Below are positions 43,271 to 52,793 of a stretch of 64,000 nucleotides of DNA, one piece after another. Within the stretch, counting starts at the first letter, position 1; each line of letters starts with the position of its first letter. The position numbers were made by a program, and so were the translations under genes. The DNA comes from Actinokineospora bangkokensis (GTDB lineage: Bacteria; Actinomycetota; Actinomycetes; Mycobacteriales; Pseudonocardiaceae), in NCBI RefSeq assembly GCF_001940455.1, contig NZ_MKQR01000026.1:18070-82069 (forward strand). Reading direction: 5' to 3'. Under the pieces are notes generated by a model. That model saw only the letters and a program-made list of their open reading frames with translations. It did not search any database and had not been told where the DNA came from.

Positions 43271-43345
43271 ATGTCGAAGCGCGCGCGCAAGCGTCGCGAC
43301 CGCAAGAAGGGCGGCGCGAACCACGGGAAGCGCCCCAACGCCTGA
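43271..43345 (+). CDS. Ribosomal protein bL37 (24 residues)
   Basis: A very small basic protein, MSKRARKRRDRKKGG then ANHGKRPNA. It matches the actinobacterial 50S protein bL37 first seen in mycobacterial ribosome structures: a poly-basic start and the C-terminal ANHGKRPNA are diagnostic. It should bury in 23S rRNA. The ATG has GAGGAGG six bases upstream. A strong terminator follows 19 bp after the stop. It is divergent from pdtaS across a 177-bp gap. Standard gene finders usually miss it because of its length. Confidence 0.9.
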   Translation: MSKRARKRRDRKKGGANHGKRPNA

Positions 43346-43364
43346 GCGGTCGCCTCAGACGCCA

Positions 43365-43401
43365 GAAGGCCCCGGACGGGATCACTCCCGCCGGGGCCTT
43401 C
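43365..43401. terminator. Terminator between bL37 and the anti-sigma gene
   Basis: An 11-bp perfect stem (GAAGGCCCCGG with CCGGGGCCTTC) around a 15-base loop that itself holds GGG and CCC. It can serve both convergent genes. Confidence 0.7.
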
Positions 43402-43429
43402 CGCGTTCGCTGGGGCGCCGCTGAGGGGG

Positions 43430-43756
43430 TCAGCTGCCGTCGCCCGGCTCCACCTCGGCCTCCACCACGACCGTGCGGGTGATGCCGACGTTGCCGCCGT
43501 GCTCGATGACCGTCTCCCGGATCCGCGCGCGCAACCGGGCGCGGAAGTCGTCGGGGGCCTGGTCGCCGCCGCACTTGCGGGACAGCAGGGCCTTGAGGTG
43601 CTCGTCGATGCCGTACTCCTCCAGGCAGGGGGAGCACTCGTCGAGGTGGCGGGCCAGCAGCTCGCGCTTGCCCTTGTCGCACTCGTTGTCGAGGAACAGC
43701 CACACCTCGGACAGCACCTGCGAGCAGTCCGTCTCGTGGTCGCCGCCGCAGCTCAC
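43430..43756 (-). CDS. rsrA: Zinc-binding anti-sigma factor (RsrA/RshA family)
   Basis: A 108-residue ZAS protein that holds SigR/SigH inactive and releases it under disulfide stress. Its zinc site is complete: Cys11, His37, Cys41 and Cys44 (RHLDECSPC), the same positions as in Streptomyces RsrA. The C-terminal 50 residues are a less conserved sigma-contact and acidic tail. The GTG overlaps the sigR stop by four bases, so sigma and anti-sigma factors are made in a coupled ratio. It is transcribed from the SigR-type promoter upstream of sigR. Confidence 0.93.
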   Translation of the reverse strand: MSCGGDHETDCSQVLSEVWLFLDNECDKGKRELLARHLDECSPCLEEYGIDEHLKALLSRKCGGDQAPDDFRARLRARIRETVIEHGGNVGITRTVVVEAEVEPGDGS

Positions 43757-44379
43757 TTCCCGCTCACCTCCCCGGAGCGCACGAACCCGCGCTCCCGCGC
43801 CACCCCGGCCAGCAGCTCGCGCAGCTGGCGCCTGCCCCGGTGCAACCGCGACATCACGGTGCCGATCGGGGTGCCCATGATCTCCGCGATCTCCTTGTAG
43901 GCGAAGCCCTCGACGTCGGCCAGGTACACCGCCAGCCGGAACTCCTCGGGCAGCTGCTGCAGGGCGTGCTTGACGTCGTCGTCGGGCAGCGCGTCGAGCG
44001 CCTCCACCTCGGCCGAGCGCAGCCCGGAGGAGGTGTGGCTCTCGGCCTTGGCCAGCTGCCAGTCGGTGATCTCGTCGGTCGGCGACTGGAGCGGCTGCCG
44101 CTGCCGCTTGCGGTACCCGTTGATGTAGGTGTTCGTCAGGATGCGGTACAGCCACGCCTTGAGGTTGGTGCCCGCGGAGAACGACTCGAAGGCCGCGTAG
44201 GCCTTGAGGTAGGTCTCCTGGACCAGGTCCTCGGCGTCCGCGGGGTTGCGCGTCATCCGCAGCGCGGCGGAGTAGAGCTGGTCCAGCAGCGGCATCGCGT
44301 CGCGCTCGAACCGCTCGGCGCGCTCCTGCGGCGTCTCCACCCGCTCCTCGGCGGTGGGCTGGGTCTCGGTGCGGGGCAC
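43753..44379 (-). CDS. sigR: ECF sigma factor SigR/SigH (thiol-oxidative stress)
   Basis: A 208-residue group-12-type ECF sigma factor. Region 2: [33 protein letters not shown]. Region 4: [43 protein letters not shown] chose the GTG at 44379 with GGGAG upstream. Longer in-frame starts exist (ATG 44433, ATG 44517), which could give an extended, less stable isoform like SigR' of Streptomyces. It turns on thioredoxin, mycothiol and proteolysis genes. It is autoregulated: a GGAAT-N18-GTT promoter lies at 44539-44564. The product is held by the downstream anti-sigma factor. Confidence 0.95.
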   Translation of the reverse strand: MPRTETQPTAEERVETPQERAERFERDAMPLLDQLYSAALRMTRNPADAEDLVQETYLKAYAAFESFSAGTNLKAWLYRILTNTYINGYRKRQRQPLQSPTDEITDWQLAKAESHTSSGLRSAEVEALDALPDDDVKHALQQLPEEFRLAVYLADVEGFAYKEIAEIMGTPIGTVMSRLHRGRRQLRELLAGVARERGFVRSGEVSGK

Positions 44380-44538
44380 CCGACTCCCTTCGGCGGCTCT
44401 CGCACCCGTGCTCAGGTGCGAATACGGCGACATCGAGTCTACGCGCCCGACGGGTCGCCTGCCGCCGCCCGGGCGTGCGGTCGGCCGCGTCCCGGCCGTC
44501 CCGCCCTGCCTCACCATCTCCGTCTGCACGCCACGCAC

Positions 44539-44564
44539 AACGCGGTGGGGCGGCGCGGCATTCC
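44539..44564 (-). promoter_or_regulatory. SigR-dependent promoter of sigR
   Basis: On the minus strand GGAAT (44564-44560) and GTT (44541-44539) are separated by exactly 18 bases, the SigR/SigH consensus. It drives sigR-rsrA. The divergent ybaK promoter (TAGTGT, 44569-44574) abuts it. Confidence 0.85.
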
Positions 44565-44582
44565 GCGCTAGTGTCCCCCGCC

Positions 44583-45059
44583 GTGGCAGGACGAGGAACC
44601 CCGGCGACGGCGCTGCTGGCCAAGCGCCAGGTCGCGCACACCGTGCACACCTACGACCACGACCCGCGCTCGGAGTCCTACGGGCTCGAAGCCGCCGAGG
44701 CGATGGGGGTGGCGCCCGAGCGGGTGTTCAAGACCCTCGTCGCGGACGTGGACGGCGCGCTGGTGGTGGGGGTGGTGCCGGTGTCGCGGCAGCTGGACCT
44801 CAAGGCGCTGGCGGCCGCGGTCGGCGGGAAGAAGGCGCGGATGGCGGAGGTCGCCGCGGCCGAGCGCAGCTCGGGGTACGTGGCCGGGGGGATCTCGCCG
44901 CTGGGGCAGAAGAAGGCGCTGCGGACGGTGGTGGACTCCTCGGCGCTGGGGTTCGAGACGGTGTTCTGCTCCGGGGGGCGGCGGGGGTTGGAGGTGGAGC
45001 TGGCGCCGGGGGACTTGGTGGCGCTGACGCGGGGGGTGGCTGCGGCTATCGCTGTGTGA
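44583..45059 (+). CDS. ybaK: Cys-tRNA(Pro) deacylase (YbaK/EbsC family)
   Basis: A 158-residue editing enzyme that removes cysteine mischarged on tRNA-Pro. Markers: the early [10 protein letters not shown] and the catalytic-site Lys/Gly pattern [10 protein letters not shown]; near the C-terminus [14 protein letters not shown]. The GTG start follows TAGTGT by eight bases and lacks a ribosome site, so it is likely leaderless. It is divergent from sigR and convergent with rsgA, with palindrome copy 3 between. Confidence 0.9.
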   Translation: MAGRGTPATALLAKRQVAHTVHTYDHDPRSESYGLEAAEAMGVAPERVFKTLVADVDGALVVGVVPVSRQLDLKALAAAVGGKKARMAEVAAAERSSGYVAGGISPLGQKKALRTVVDSSALGFETVFCSGGRRGLEVELAPGDLVALTRGVAAAIAV

Positions 45060-45103
45060 GGGGGTGTGGGGGTGGCTCGCCTGCGGCTTCGGGGGTGAGG
45101 GGC

Positions 45104-45120
45104 ATCGGGCTTCGCCCGAT
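45104..45120. repeat. Small hairpin repeated beside palindrome copies 3 and 4
   Basis: ATCGGGC-TTC-GCCCGAT here and at 51992-52008. It belongs to a longer flank shared by these two copies (CTCGCCTGCGGCTTCGGGG before, GATTTCCGG after). Confidence 0.6.
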
Positions 45121-45140
45121 TTCCGGTTGTTGAGGGCGGG

Positions 45141-45285
45141 CTCGATGCGGTGGTTGCGCTTGGTCGGGGCCCCTACGGCGATCATGTGCTGCGGGCGGGG
45201 AAAAGGCGGGCTGAAAAGACGCCCGCCCGTCCCGTTGGGTAGCACATGATCGCCTCCCCCGACCAAGCACAACCACCCCATCGAG
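45141..45285. repeat. 145-bp interspersed inverted-repeat element, copy 3
   Basis: Reverse orientation to copy 1. Outer arms CTCGATGCGGTGGTTG and CAACCACCCCATCGAG pair with one mismatch here; inner arms GCGATCATGTGCT and AGCACATGATCGC are intact. It lies between convergent ybaK (82 bp after its stop) and rsgA (87 bp after its stop). The 3' flank (CGTAGCCGGG(G/C)CGCCTGCTGC) is shared with copy 4. Confidence 0.9.
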
Positions 45286-45371
45286 CACCTGCGTAGCCGG
45301 GGCGCCTGCTGCTTGGGGGGTTGCGCTGGGAAAGGGGGTGGGAGGTGGGGACGGGTTCGTGGAACGCGGGG

Positions 45372-46406
45372 CTAGTCGGGCTTGGGGGCGGAGTCGTCGA
45401 CGCCTGCTTTGGAGGACAGGAGGCGGCGGAGGGAGGTGAGGCGGCCGGGGGTGGCCTGGCCGGTGGTGACGGCCTCGTCGAGCATGCAGCCGGGGTCGGC
45501 GGGGGGGCCGAGGTGGCCGCAGCCGGAGGGGCACTCCTCCGCGAGGGCGACGAACTCCTCGAAGGCGGCGACGATGTCGGTGGGGGTGATGTGGGCGAGG
45601 CCGAAGCTGCGGATGCCGGGGGTGTCGACGATCCAGCCGCCGTCGGGGAGGGGGAGGGCGACGGCGCTGGTGGAGGTGTGGCGGCCCTTGCCGACGGCGC
45701 TGACGGCGCCGGTGGCGCGGTCGGCGGCGGGGACGAGGCGGTTGACCAGGGTGGACTTGCCGACGCCGGAGTGGCCGACCATGGCCGAGACCTCGTCGGT
45801 GATCAGGGCGCGCAGCTCGGCGGGTTCCTGGTCGCGGCGGGTGATGACGACCGGGAGGTCCAGCTCGGCGTACTGGGCCAGCAGCTCGGCGGGGTCGGCG
45901 AGGTCGGACTTGGTGAGGCAGAGGGTGGGCTGGAGGCCACCGGCGTAGGCGGCGACCAGGCAGCGGTCGATGAAGCCGGTGCGCGGGGGCGGGTCGGCCA
46001 GGGCGCAGACGATGAGCAGGCGCTGGGCGTTGGCCACCACGACGCGCTCGAAGGCGTCGGTGTCGTCGGCGGTGCGGCGCAGGACGCTGGTGCGCTCGGC
46101 CACGCGGACGATCCTGGCCAGGGTGTCCGGGGCGCCGGTGGTGTCGCCGACCAGCTCCACGGTGTCCCCGATGACCACCGGGGTGCGGCCCAGCTCGCGG
46201 GCGCGCATGGCCACCACCAGCCGGTCGGCGTCGCCGTCGACCGCGCAGGTCCAGCGGCCCCGGTCCTTGCCCACCACCATCGCGCCGACCGCGTCGGCGT
46301 GCTCGGGGCGGCGCTTGCTGCGGGGGCGGGAGCCCTTCCCGGGGCGGACCCGCACGTCCGACTCGTCCAGCCTGCTCCAGTCGCCGCGGCGGGGCACCTC
46401 AGGCAC
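45372..46406 (-). CDS. rsgA: Ribosome small-subunit GTPase RsgA
   Basis: A 344-residue circularly permuted GTPase that helps mature the 30S subunit. Motif order shows the permutation: G4 TKSD (about residue 165), then G1 GHSGVGKST, then G3 DTPGIRSFG. The N-terminal OB-fold contains [12 protein letters not shown]-terminal zinc knuckle is visible as [16 protein letters not shown] with a nearby Cys/His set. Start GTG 46406 overlaps the aroA stop by eight bases, so the two are coupled. Palindrome copy 3 follows the stop. Confidence 0.95.
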   Translation of the reverse strand: MPEVPRRGDWSRLDESDVRVRPGKGSRPRSKRRPEHADAVGAMVVGKDRGRWTCAVDGDADRLVVAMRARELGRTPVVIGDTVELVGDTTGAPDTLARIVRVAERTSVLRRTADDTDAFERVVVANAQRLLIVCALADPPPRTGFIDRCLVAAYAGGLQPTLCLTKSDLADPAELLAQYAELDLPVVITRRDQEPAELRALITDEVSAMVGHSGVGKSTLVNRLVPAADRATGAVSAVGKGRHTSTSAVALPLPDGGWIVDTPGIRSFGLAHITPTDIVAAFEEFVALAEECPSGCGHLGPPADPGCMLDEAVTTGQATPGRLTSLRRLLSSKAGVDDSAPKPD

Positions 46407-47667
46407 CCGCGCCGAGCAGCGCCGACCACATCGCCGGGAAGTCCGGCATCGTCTTGGCCGTGGTGCCGATGTCGTCCACCGACACCCCCGGCACGACCAG
46501 GCCGACGATGGCGCCCGCGGTGGCCATCCGGTGGTCGGCGTAGGCGTGCCAGAGCCCGCCGCGCAGCGGCGCCGGGCGGATCACCAGGCCGTCCTCGGTC
46601 TCCTCGGCGCGCCCGCCCAGGGCGGTCAGCTCGGCCACCAGGGCGGCGAGCCGGTCGGTCTCGTGGCCGCGCAGGTGGGCGATGCCGCGCAGGCGCGACG
46701 GGGAGTCCGCGAGGGCGGCCAGCGCCGCCACCGTCGGGGTCAGCTCCCCCACCTCGCGCAGGTCGACGTCGACCCCGCGCAGCCGCTCCGGGCCGCGCGC
46801 GGTCAGCCCCCCCGCGGTCAGCTCCACCTCGGCGCCCATCAGCTCCAGGATGCCCCGGAAGTGGTCGCCGGGCTGGGTGGTGGCGGCGGGCCAGCCGGTG
46901 ACGGTGACCTCCCCGCCGGTGGCGGCCGCGGCGGCCAGGAACGGGGTGGCGTTGGACAGGTCCGGCTCCACCACCCAGTCCACCGGGGCGATCGGGCCCG
47001 GCTCGACCCGCCAGGTGTCCGGCTCGGAGTCGTCGACCACCACGCCCGCGGTGCGCAGCATGGCCACGGTCATGTCGATGTGCGGCATCGACGGCACCGG
47101 CGCGCCGTCGTGGCGCACGGTCAACCCGCGCTCGTAGGCGGCGCCGGAGAGCAGCAGGCCGGAGACGAACTGCGAGGACGCCGACGCGTCGATCGTCACC
47201 GCGCCGCCGGGCACCCCGCCGCGGCCCTCGACGGTGAACGGCAGCGCGTCGCCGGTGACCTCCGCGCCCAGGGCGCGCAGCGCGCCGAGCACGGTGCCCA
47301 TCGGCCGCTCCCTGGCGCGCGGGTCGCCGTCGAAGTCCACCCGGCCCTCGGCCAGCACCGCCATCGGCGGCACGAACCGCATCACCGTGCCCGCCAGCCC
47401 GCAGTCCACCGCGGCGGGGCCAGCGAGCGGGCCGTGCGCGCCGGTGCGGATGGTGGTGCCCTCGACCTCCACGGGCACGCCCAGCGCCCGCAGCGCGGCC
47501 ACCATGAGGTCCGCGTCGCGGCTGCGCAGCGCGCCGGTGGTGGTGGTCGGGCGCCCGCTCAGCGCGGCCAGCACCAGCGCCCGGTTGGTGATCGACTTCG
47601 ACCCGGGGACCGTGGTGGTCCCCTGGACGGGGGCGGCGGCGAGCGGCGCGGACCAGGGCTGCGGCAT
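46399..47667 (-). CDS. aroA: 3-phosphoshikimate 1-carboxyvinyltransferase (EPSP synthase)
   Basis: A 422-residue enzyme of aromatic amino acid synthesis that joins shikimate 3-phosphate and phosphoenolpyruvate. Motifs: [15 protein letters not shown] (substrate Lys), [36 protein letters not shown], and HYADHRMAT near the end (here AYADHRMAT). It has the ATG at 47667; longer starts run into non-family sequence. The stop overlaps rsgA. It is divergent from the SRAP gene; a paired GTGCCACCAT repeat lies in the 123-bp gap. Confidence 0.96.
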   Translation of the reverse strand: MPQPWSAPLAAAPVQGTTTVPGSKSITNRALVLAALSGRPTTTTGALRSRDADLMVAALRALGVPVEVEGTTIRTGAHGPLAGPAAVDCGLAGTVMRFVPPMAVLAEGRVDFDGDPRARERPMGTVLGALRALGAEVTGDALPFTVEGRGGVPGGAVTIDASASSQFVSGLLLSGAAYERGLTVRHDGAPVPSMPHIDMTVAMLRTAGVVVDDSEPDTWRVEPGPIAPVDWVVEPDLSNATPFLAAAAATGGEVTVTGWPAATTQPGDHFRGILELMGAEVELTAGGLTARGPERLRGVDVDLREVGELTPTVAALAALADSPSRLRGIAHLRGHETDRLAALVAELTALGGRAEETEDGLVIRPAPLRGGLWHAYADHRMATAGAIVGLVVPGVSVDDIGTTAKTMPDFPAMWSALLGAGA

Positions 47668-47728
47668 GGCCCGATCCTCCCGCACCGGGGCGGGGGGCGG
47701 GTGACCGGCTCGCTGCCCGCCGCCGTTC

Positions 47729-47760
47729 GTGCCACCATCGGTGGTCCGGCGTGCCACCAT
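47729..47760. promoter_or_regulatory. Paired GTGCCACCAT repeat upstream of the SRAP gene
   Basis: The 10-mer occurs at 47729-47738 and 47751-47760, 22 bp start to start (about two helix turns), within the aroA/SRAP divergent gap. CCACC-at-cGGTGG gives a further small dyad. Possible operator. Confidence 0.4.
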
Positions 47761-47790
47761 GCGTGCACCCGAGGCGGAGGAGGACCGACC

Positions 47791-48537
47791 GTGTGCGGCA
47801 GGTACGCGTCGTCGAAGGACCCCGCGGCCCTGGCGGCCGAGTTCGACGCGGCGGACGCCACCGGCGACGCCGAGCGGGCGCCGGACTACAACGTCGCCCC
47901 GACCAAGGACGTGGTCACCGTCGTGCAGCGCCACCCGCGCGACGACGAGGGCAACCCCGACACCTCCACCACCGAGCGCACCCTGCGGGTGATGAAGTGG
48001 GGCCTGGTGCCCGCGTGGGCCAAGGACGCCTCCGGCGGCGCCAAGCTGATCAACGCCCGGTCGGAGAGCGCGGCGCAGAAGCCGACGTTCAAGAAGCCGC
48101 TGGCCCAGCGCCGCTGCATCCTGCCCGCCGACGGCTGGTACGAGTGGCGCCGCGACGGCAAGCACAAGCAGGCCTTCTTCACCACCGACCCGGACGGGCG
48201 CAGCCTGGCCATGGCCGGGCTGTGGACGACCTGGCACGACAAGGCCGACCCGGACGCGGGCGTGCTCATCACCTGCGCGGTGCTCACCACCGCCGCGGTG
48301 GGGCCGCTGGCCGAGGTGCACGACCGGATGCCGCTGCTGCTGGCGCCCTCGGCGTGGGCGGACTGGCTCGACCCCGACCGCGCCGACGTCGCCGACCTGC
48401 TCGCGCCGCCGTCCGAGGAGCTGGTGGGGGCGCTGGAGGTGCGCCCGGTGTCGTCGATGGTGAACAACGTGCGCAACAACGGCGCCGACCTGCTGCGCCG
48501 GGTGGACCCCGACGGCGCCGAGCTGCCCGGCGCGTGA
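47791..48537 (+). CDS. SRAP-domain abasic-site processing protein (HMCES/YedK family)
   Basis: A 248-residue protein that forms a stable thiazolidine crosslink with abasic sites in single-stranded DNA through Cys2 exposed after Met removal. The N-terminus is MCGRYASS, as required. Other active-site parts: [23 protein letters not shown] and HDRMPLLL. Length is normal. The GTG follows GGAGGAGG. Its stop overlaps the next GTG by four bases. Confidence 0.92.
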   Translation: MCGRYASSKDPAALAAEFDAADATGDAERAPDYNVAPTKDVVTVVQRHPRDDEGNPDTSTTERTLRVMKWGLVPAWAKDASGGAKLINARSESAAQKPTFKKPLAQRRCILPADGWYEWRRDGKHKQAFFTTDPDGRSLAMAGLWTTWHDKADPDAGVLITCAVLTTAAVGPLAEVHDRMPLLLAPSAWADWLDPDRADVADLLAPPSEELVGALEVRPVSSMVNNVRNNGADLLRRVDPDGAELPGA

Positions 48538-49148
48538 GCACCGCCGAGGTCGACACCCCGCACGGCCCGGCCAGGGTCGAGCTGCACTGCGCGGCGGAGG
48601 GCCGCGCGGCGCTGCTGCTCGGGCACGGCGCGGGCGGCGGGATCAGCGCCCCCGACCTGGTCGCAGCCACCCGCGGCGCGGTGGAGGTGGGCGTGCACGT
48701 GGCGCTGGTGGAGCAGCCCTACCGGGTGGCCGGGCGGCGCGCGCCCGCCCCGGCCAAGCAGCTCGACGCGGCGTGGCTGGCGGTGGCCGCGGACCTGGCC
48801 GCGACCCGGTTCGCCGGGATGCCGCTGGTGTTCGGCGGCCGCTCGTCCGGGGCCAGGGTCGCCTGCCGCACCTCGGCCGAGGGCGAGGCGGTGGCGGTGC
48901 TGTGCCTGGCGTTCCCGGTGCACCCGCCGGGCAAGCCGGAGAAGAGCAGGCTGCCGGAGCTGGACGCGGTCGCGGTGCCGACCCTGGTGGTGCAGGGCGA
49001 GTCCGACCCGTTCGGGATGCCCGCGCCCGCCGGGCACCGCGAGGTCGTCGCGCTGCCGGGTGACCACTCGCTCAAGCGGGAGGCCCTGGCGCTGACCTGG
49101 GCCGTGTCGGAGTGGCTCGAACGGGTGCTGCGCCCCCTGGAGGACTGA
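48534..49148 (+). CDS. Alpha/beta-hydrolase (KANL3/Tex30-like)
   Basis: A 204-residue hydrolase. The nucleophile elbow is [10 protein letters not shown], the oxyanion region [10 protein letters not shown], the acid Asp lies in [11 protein letters not shown] and the His in LPGDHSLK. The family resembles Tex30/KANL3 and dienelactone hydrolases; its substrate is unknown. The start overlaps the SRAP stop, so it is co-translated with the DNA-repair protein, which may or may not mean shared function. Confidence 0.85.
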   Translation: MSTAEVDTPHGPARVELHCAAEGRAALLLGHGAGGGISAPDLVAATRGAVEVGVHVALVEQPYRVAGRRAPAPAKQLDAAWLAVAADLAATRFAGMPLVFGGRSSGARVACRTSAEGEAVAVLCLAFPVHPPGKPEKSRLPELDAVAVPTLVVQGESDPFGMPAPAGHREVVALPGDHSLKREALALTWAVSEWLERVLRPLED

Positions 49149-49279
49149 GGCCCGCGCGGGCCCGGTGGTAACGCTGAGCGATGCTTTACCGAAGCGTTAA
49201 CCACAGGGGCGGAACGGTGCGGCCCCGGGTGCGTCAGAACCGGTGACACCAGAGAAGACACTCGCTGAGGGGTTGTTCC

Positions 49280-50119
49280 ATGCGCAAGACCAAGCTGATG
49301 GTGGCGGGAGCGCTGCTGGCCACCGCGACCCTGACGGCGTGCAACTCCACGCAGTCCGGCTCCGCCGCGCCGGTGGGCGGGCAGTCCACCAGCTCCAGCG
49401 CCGCGCCGTCCGGCTTCGACACGCTCAAGTCGCTCACCGACGCCGTCGCGCAGAAGTCGGCCTCGGCCAAGAGCGCGCACGTGAAGATGTCCTCGTCGAT
49501 CGGCTCCACCTCGTTCACCGGTGAGGGCGACTTCGACTTCGCCGCCGAGAACACCGCGATGCAGATGTCGATGGAGATCCCGGGCGCGGGCGCCGTGGAG
49601 ATGATCCTGGTCGACCAGACCATCTACATGAAGCTGCCCGCCAACCTGGTCCCCTCGGACAAGCCGTGGATCAAGTTCAGCCAGGACGGCACCGACCCGG
49701 TGTCCCAGCAGCTGGCGGGCACCATGGACCAGCTCAAGAGCTCCGACCCGCGCGAGGCCCTGCAGAAGATCGTCAACGCCGGTGAGATCACCTCGAAGGA
49801 GGAGACCGAGCTCAACGGCGAGAAGGCCACCCACTACTCGATCACCGTCGACGTGACCAAGCTGACCGAGGAGTCCGGCTACGACGCCGAGACCCGCAAG
49901 GCCATGCAGGACGCGGGGATCAAGGAGTTCCCGATGGAGGTCTGGGTCAACGGCGACGCCCTGCCCCTGCGCGTGGTGACCACCGTCCCGCTCCCGGCCG
50001 CCGCCCAGGCGACCGCGGGCACGTCCGAGGTCAAGGTCACCGCCGACTACACCGACTGGGGCAAGTCGGTGGACGTCCAGGCGCCGGACCCCTCGCAGGT
50101 CGGCACCCTGGGCGGCTGA
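49280..50119 (+). CDS. Lipoprotein (LppX/LprG-like or related)
   Basis: A 279-residue lipoprotein. The signal peptide ends at the lipobox LTAC (Cys about residue 21), followed by a Ser/Ala-rich linker. The remaining 230 residues have the strand-rich pattern of LppX/LprG-type lipid-binding lipoproteins: AHVKMSSSIGS, then EMILVDQTIYMKLP and EELNGEKATHYSITVDV. I am not sure of the exact family; ligand unknown. It should sit outside the membrane. The ATG has GAGGGG upstream. An imperfect inverted repeat (about 49165-49204) lies in the preceding 131-bp gap. Confidence 0.8.
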   Translation: MRKTKLMVAGALLATATLTACNSTQSGSAAPVGGQSTSSSAAPSGFDTLKSLTDAVAQKSASAKSAHVKMSSSIGSTSFTGEGDFDFAAENTAMQMSMEIPGAGAVEMILVDQTIYMKLPANLVPSDKPWIKFSQDGTDPVSQQLAGTMDQLKSSDPREALQKIVNAGEITSKEETELNGEKATHYSITVDVTKLTEESGYDAETRKAMQDAGIKEFPMEVWVNGDALPLRVVTTVPLPAAAQATAGTSEVKVTADYTDWGKSVDVQAPDPSQVGTLGG

Positions 50120-50154
50120 CACCCCACAGGCTCCACGCCGAAGCGCAGCACCCA

Positions 50155-50193
50155 GCGGAGGCCCCGCAGGCACCCAGCCTGTGGGGCCTCCGC
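50155..50193. terminator. Terminator between the lipoprotein gene and pruA
   Basis: An 11-bp stem GCGGAGGCCCC/GGGGCCTCCGC with an inner CAGG/CCTG pairing, between two convergent genes. Confidence 0.7.
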
Positions 50194-50223
50194 CCTGTCC
50201 GGCGCCGTTCCGGCGGCCGCCGG

Positions 50224-51852
<1,629 letters not shown>

Positions 51853-51934
51853 CGGGGTCGCCTCCGTGGTCGTCTGGGGGGCTTGTGGCCGGGTGACGAA
51901 CATGGTGGCACGGGCGCTGGGATCGGGCCGGGTG

Positions 51935-51943
51935 TTGTCCACA
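51935..51943 (+). other. DnaA-box nonamer upstream of pruA
   Basis: Exact TTGTCCACA (context GTTGTCCACAGGG) between pruA and palindrome copy 4. Confidence 0.5.
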
Positions 51944-52028
51944 GGGGGGTGCTGGGGGTGCCTCGCCTGCGGCTTCGGGGTTGGGGCGGGCATCGGGCTT
52001 CGCCCGATTTCCGGCCGTTGGGGGGCGG

Positions 52029-52173
52029 CTCGATGCGGTGGTTGCGCTTGGTCGGGGCCCCTACGGCGATCATGCGCTGCGGGCGGGGAAAAGGCGGGCT
52101 GAAAAGACGCCCGCCCGTCCCGTTGGGTAGCACATGATCGCCTCCCCCGACCAAGCACAACCACCCCATCGAG
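52029..52173. repeat. 145-bp interspersed inverted-repeat element, copy 4
   Basis: Nearly identical to copy 3, including more than 70 bp of left flank and about 40 bp of right flank. One inner-arm base differs (ATCATGCGCT instead of ATCATGTGCT), breaking a pair. It lies between DUF6912 (-, upstream, 113 bp past its stop) and pruA (-), the only copy type with tandem neighbours apart from copy 5. Confidence 0.9.
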
Positions 52174-52285
52174 CAGGGGCGTAGCCGGGCCGCCTGCTGC
52201 GAGGGGGGTGCGCTGGGGAAAAGCGGGAGGGGCTGGGTGGGGTGGAGCAGGGTGGGGTGGAGCTGGGTGGGGTGGAGCTGAGTGG

Positions 52286-52789
52286 CTAGAGGAGTTCCAG
52301 GAGGAAGGGGAGTTCCTGGACGGCGTACCAGGCGAGTTCGTGGTCTTCGGCGTCGCCGAGGGTGAACTCGGCGTCGGGGTCGCCGAGGTCGGCGGCGTCG
52401 ATGGCGGCGGCGGCGGCGCGGACGGCGGGTTCGGCGTCCTCGGTGTCGAAGTGGATGGCGGCGACGGCCTTGAGGGGGACGGGGCCGGAGAGCTTGACGA
52501 CCGCGTGGTCCAGGTCGGGGCGCAGCTCGGCGCCGTCGACGTCGGCGGAGACGACCGCGCGGCGCATGAGGGTGTCCGGGTCCTTGTCGGCCTCGGCGTT
52601 GAGCAGGCGCAGGGAGGCGCGGGCGGCGTCGAGCATGGCGGCGTACTCCAGCTCCTCGTCGCCGCCGGTGGCGTAGGACTCGCGCAGGGCGGGGGTGAGG
52701 GCGAAGGCCGTCCCGCCGAGGGCGGACAGCTCGCCTTCGGTGTTCAGGGTGCGCAGCATCGTCACCGTCGCCGGTAGGTAGACCCTCAC
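52286..52789 (-). CDS. DUF6912 family protein
   Basis: A 167-residue protein of an actinobacterial family of unknown function: MRVYLPATVTML at the N-terminus, an Ala/Leu-rich helical middle (EYAAMLDAARASLRLL), and HELAWYAVQELPFLLELL at the C-terminus. Soluble, acidic. The GTG is four bases after the WS/DGAT stop, so they share a transcript. No active-site motif seen. Confidence 0.8.
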   Translation of the reverse strand: MRVYLPATVTMLRTLNTEGELSALGGTAFALTPALRESYATGGDEELEYAAMLDAARASLRLLNAEADKDPDTLMRRAVVSADVDGAELRPDLDHAVVKLSGPVPLKAVAAIHFDTEDAEPAVRAAAAAIDAADLGDPDAEFTLGDAEDHELAWYAVQELPFLLELL

Positions 52790-52793
52790 TCGA

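Noticed and set aside
43192-43482. 96-codon plus-strand frame starting MAKSTST
   Set aside because: It overlaps bL37 in another frame, has antisense-like composition after residue 20 and no ribosome site.
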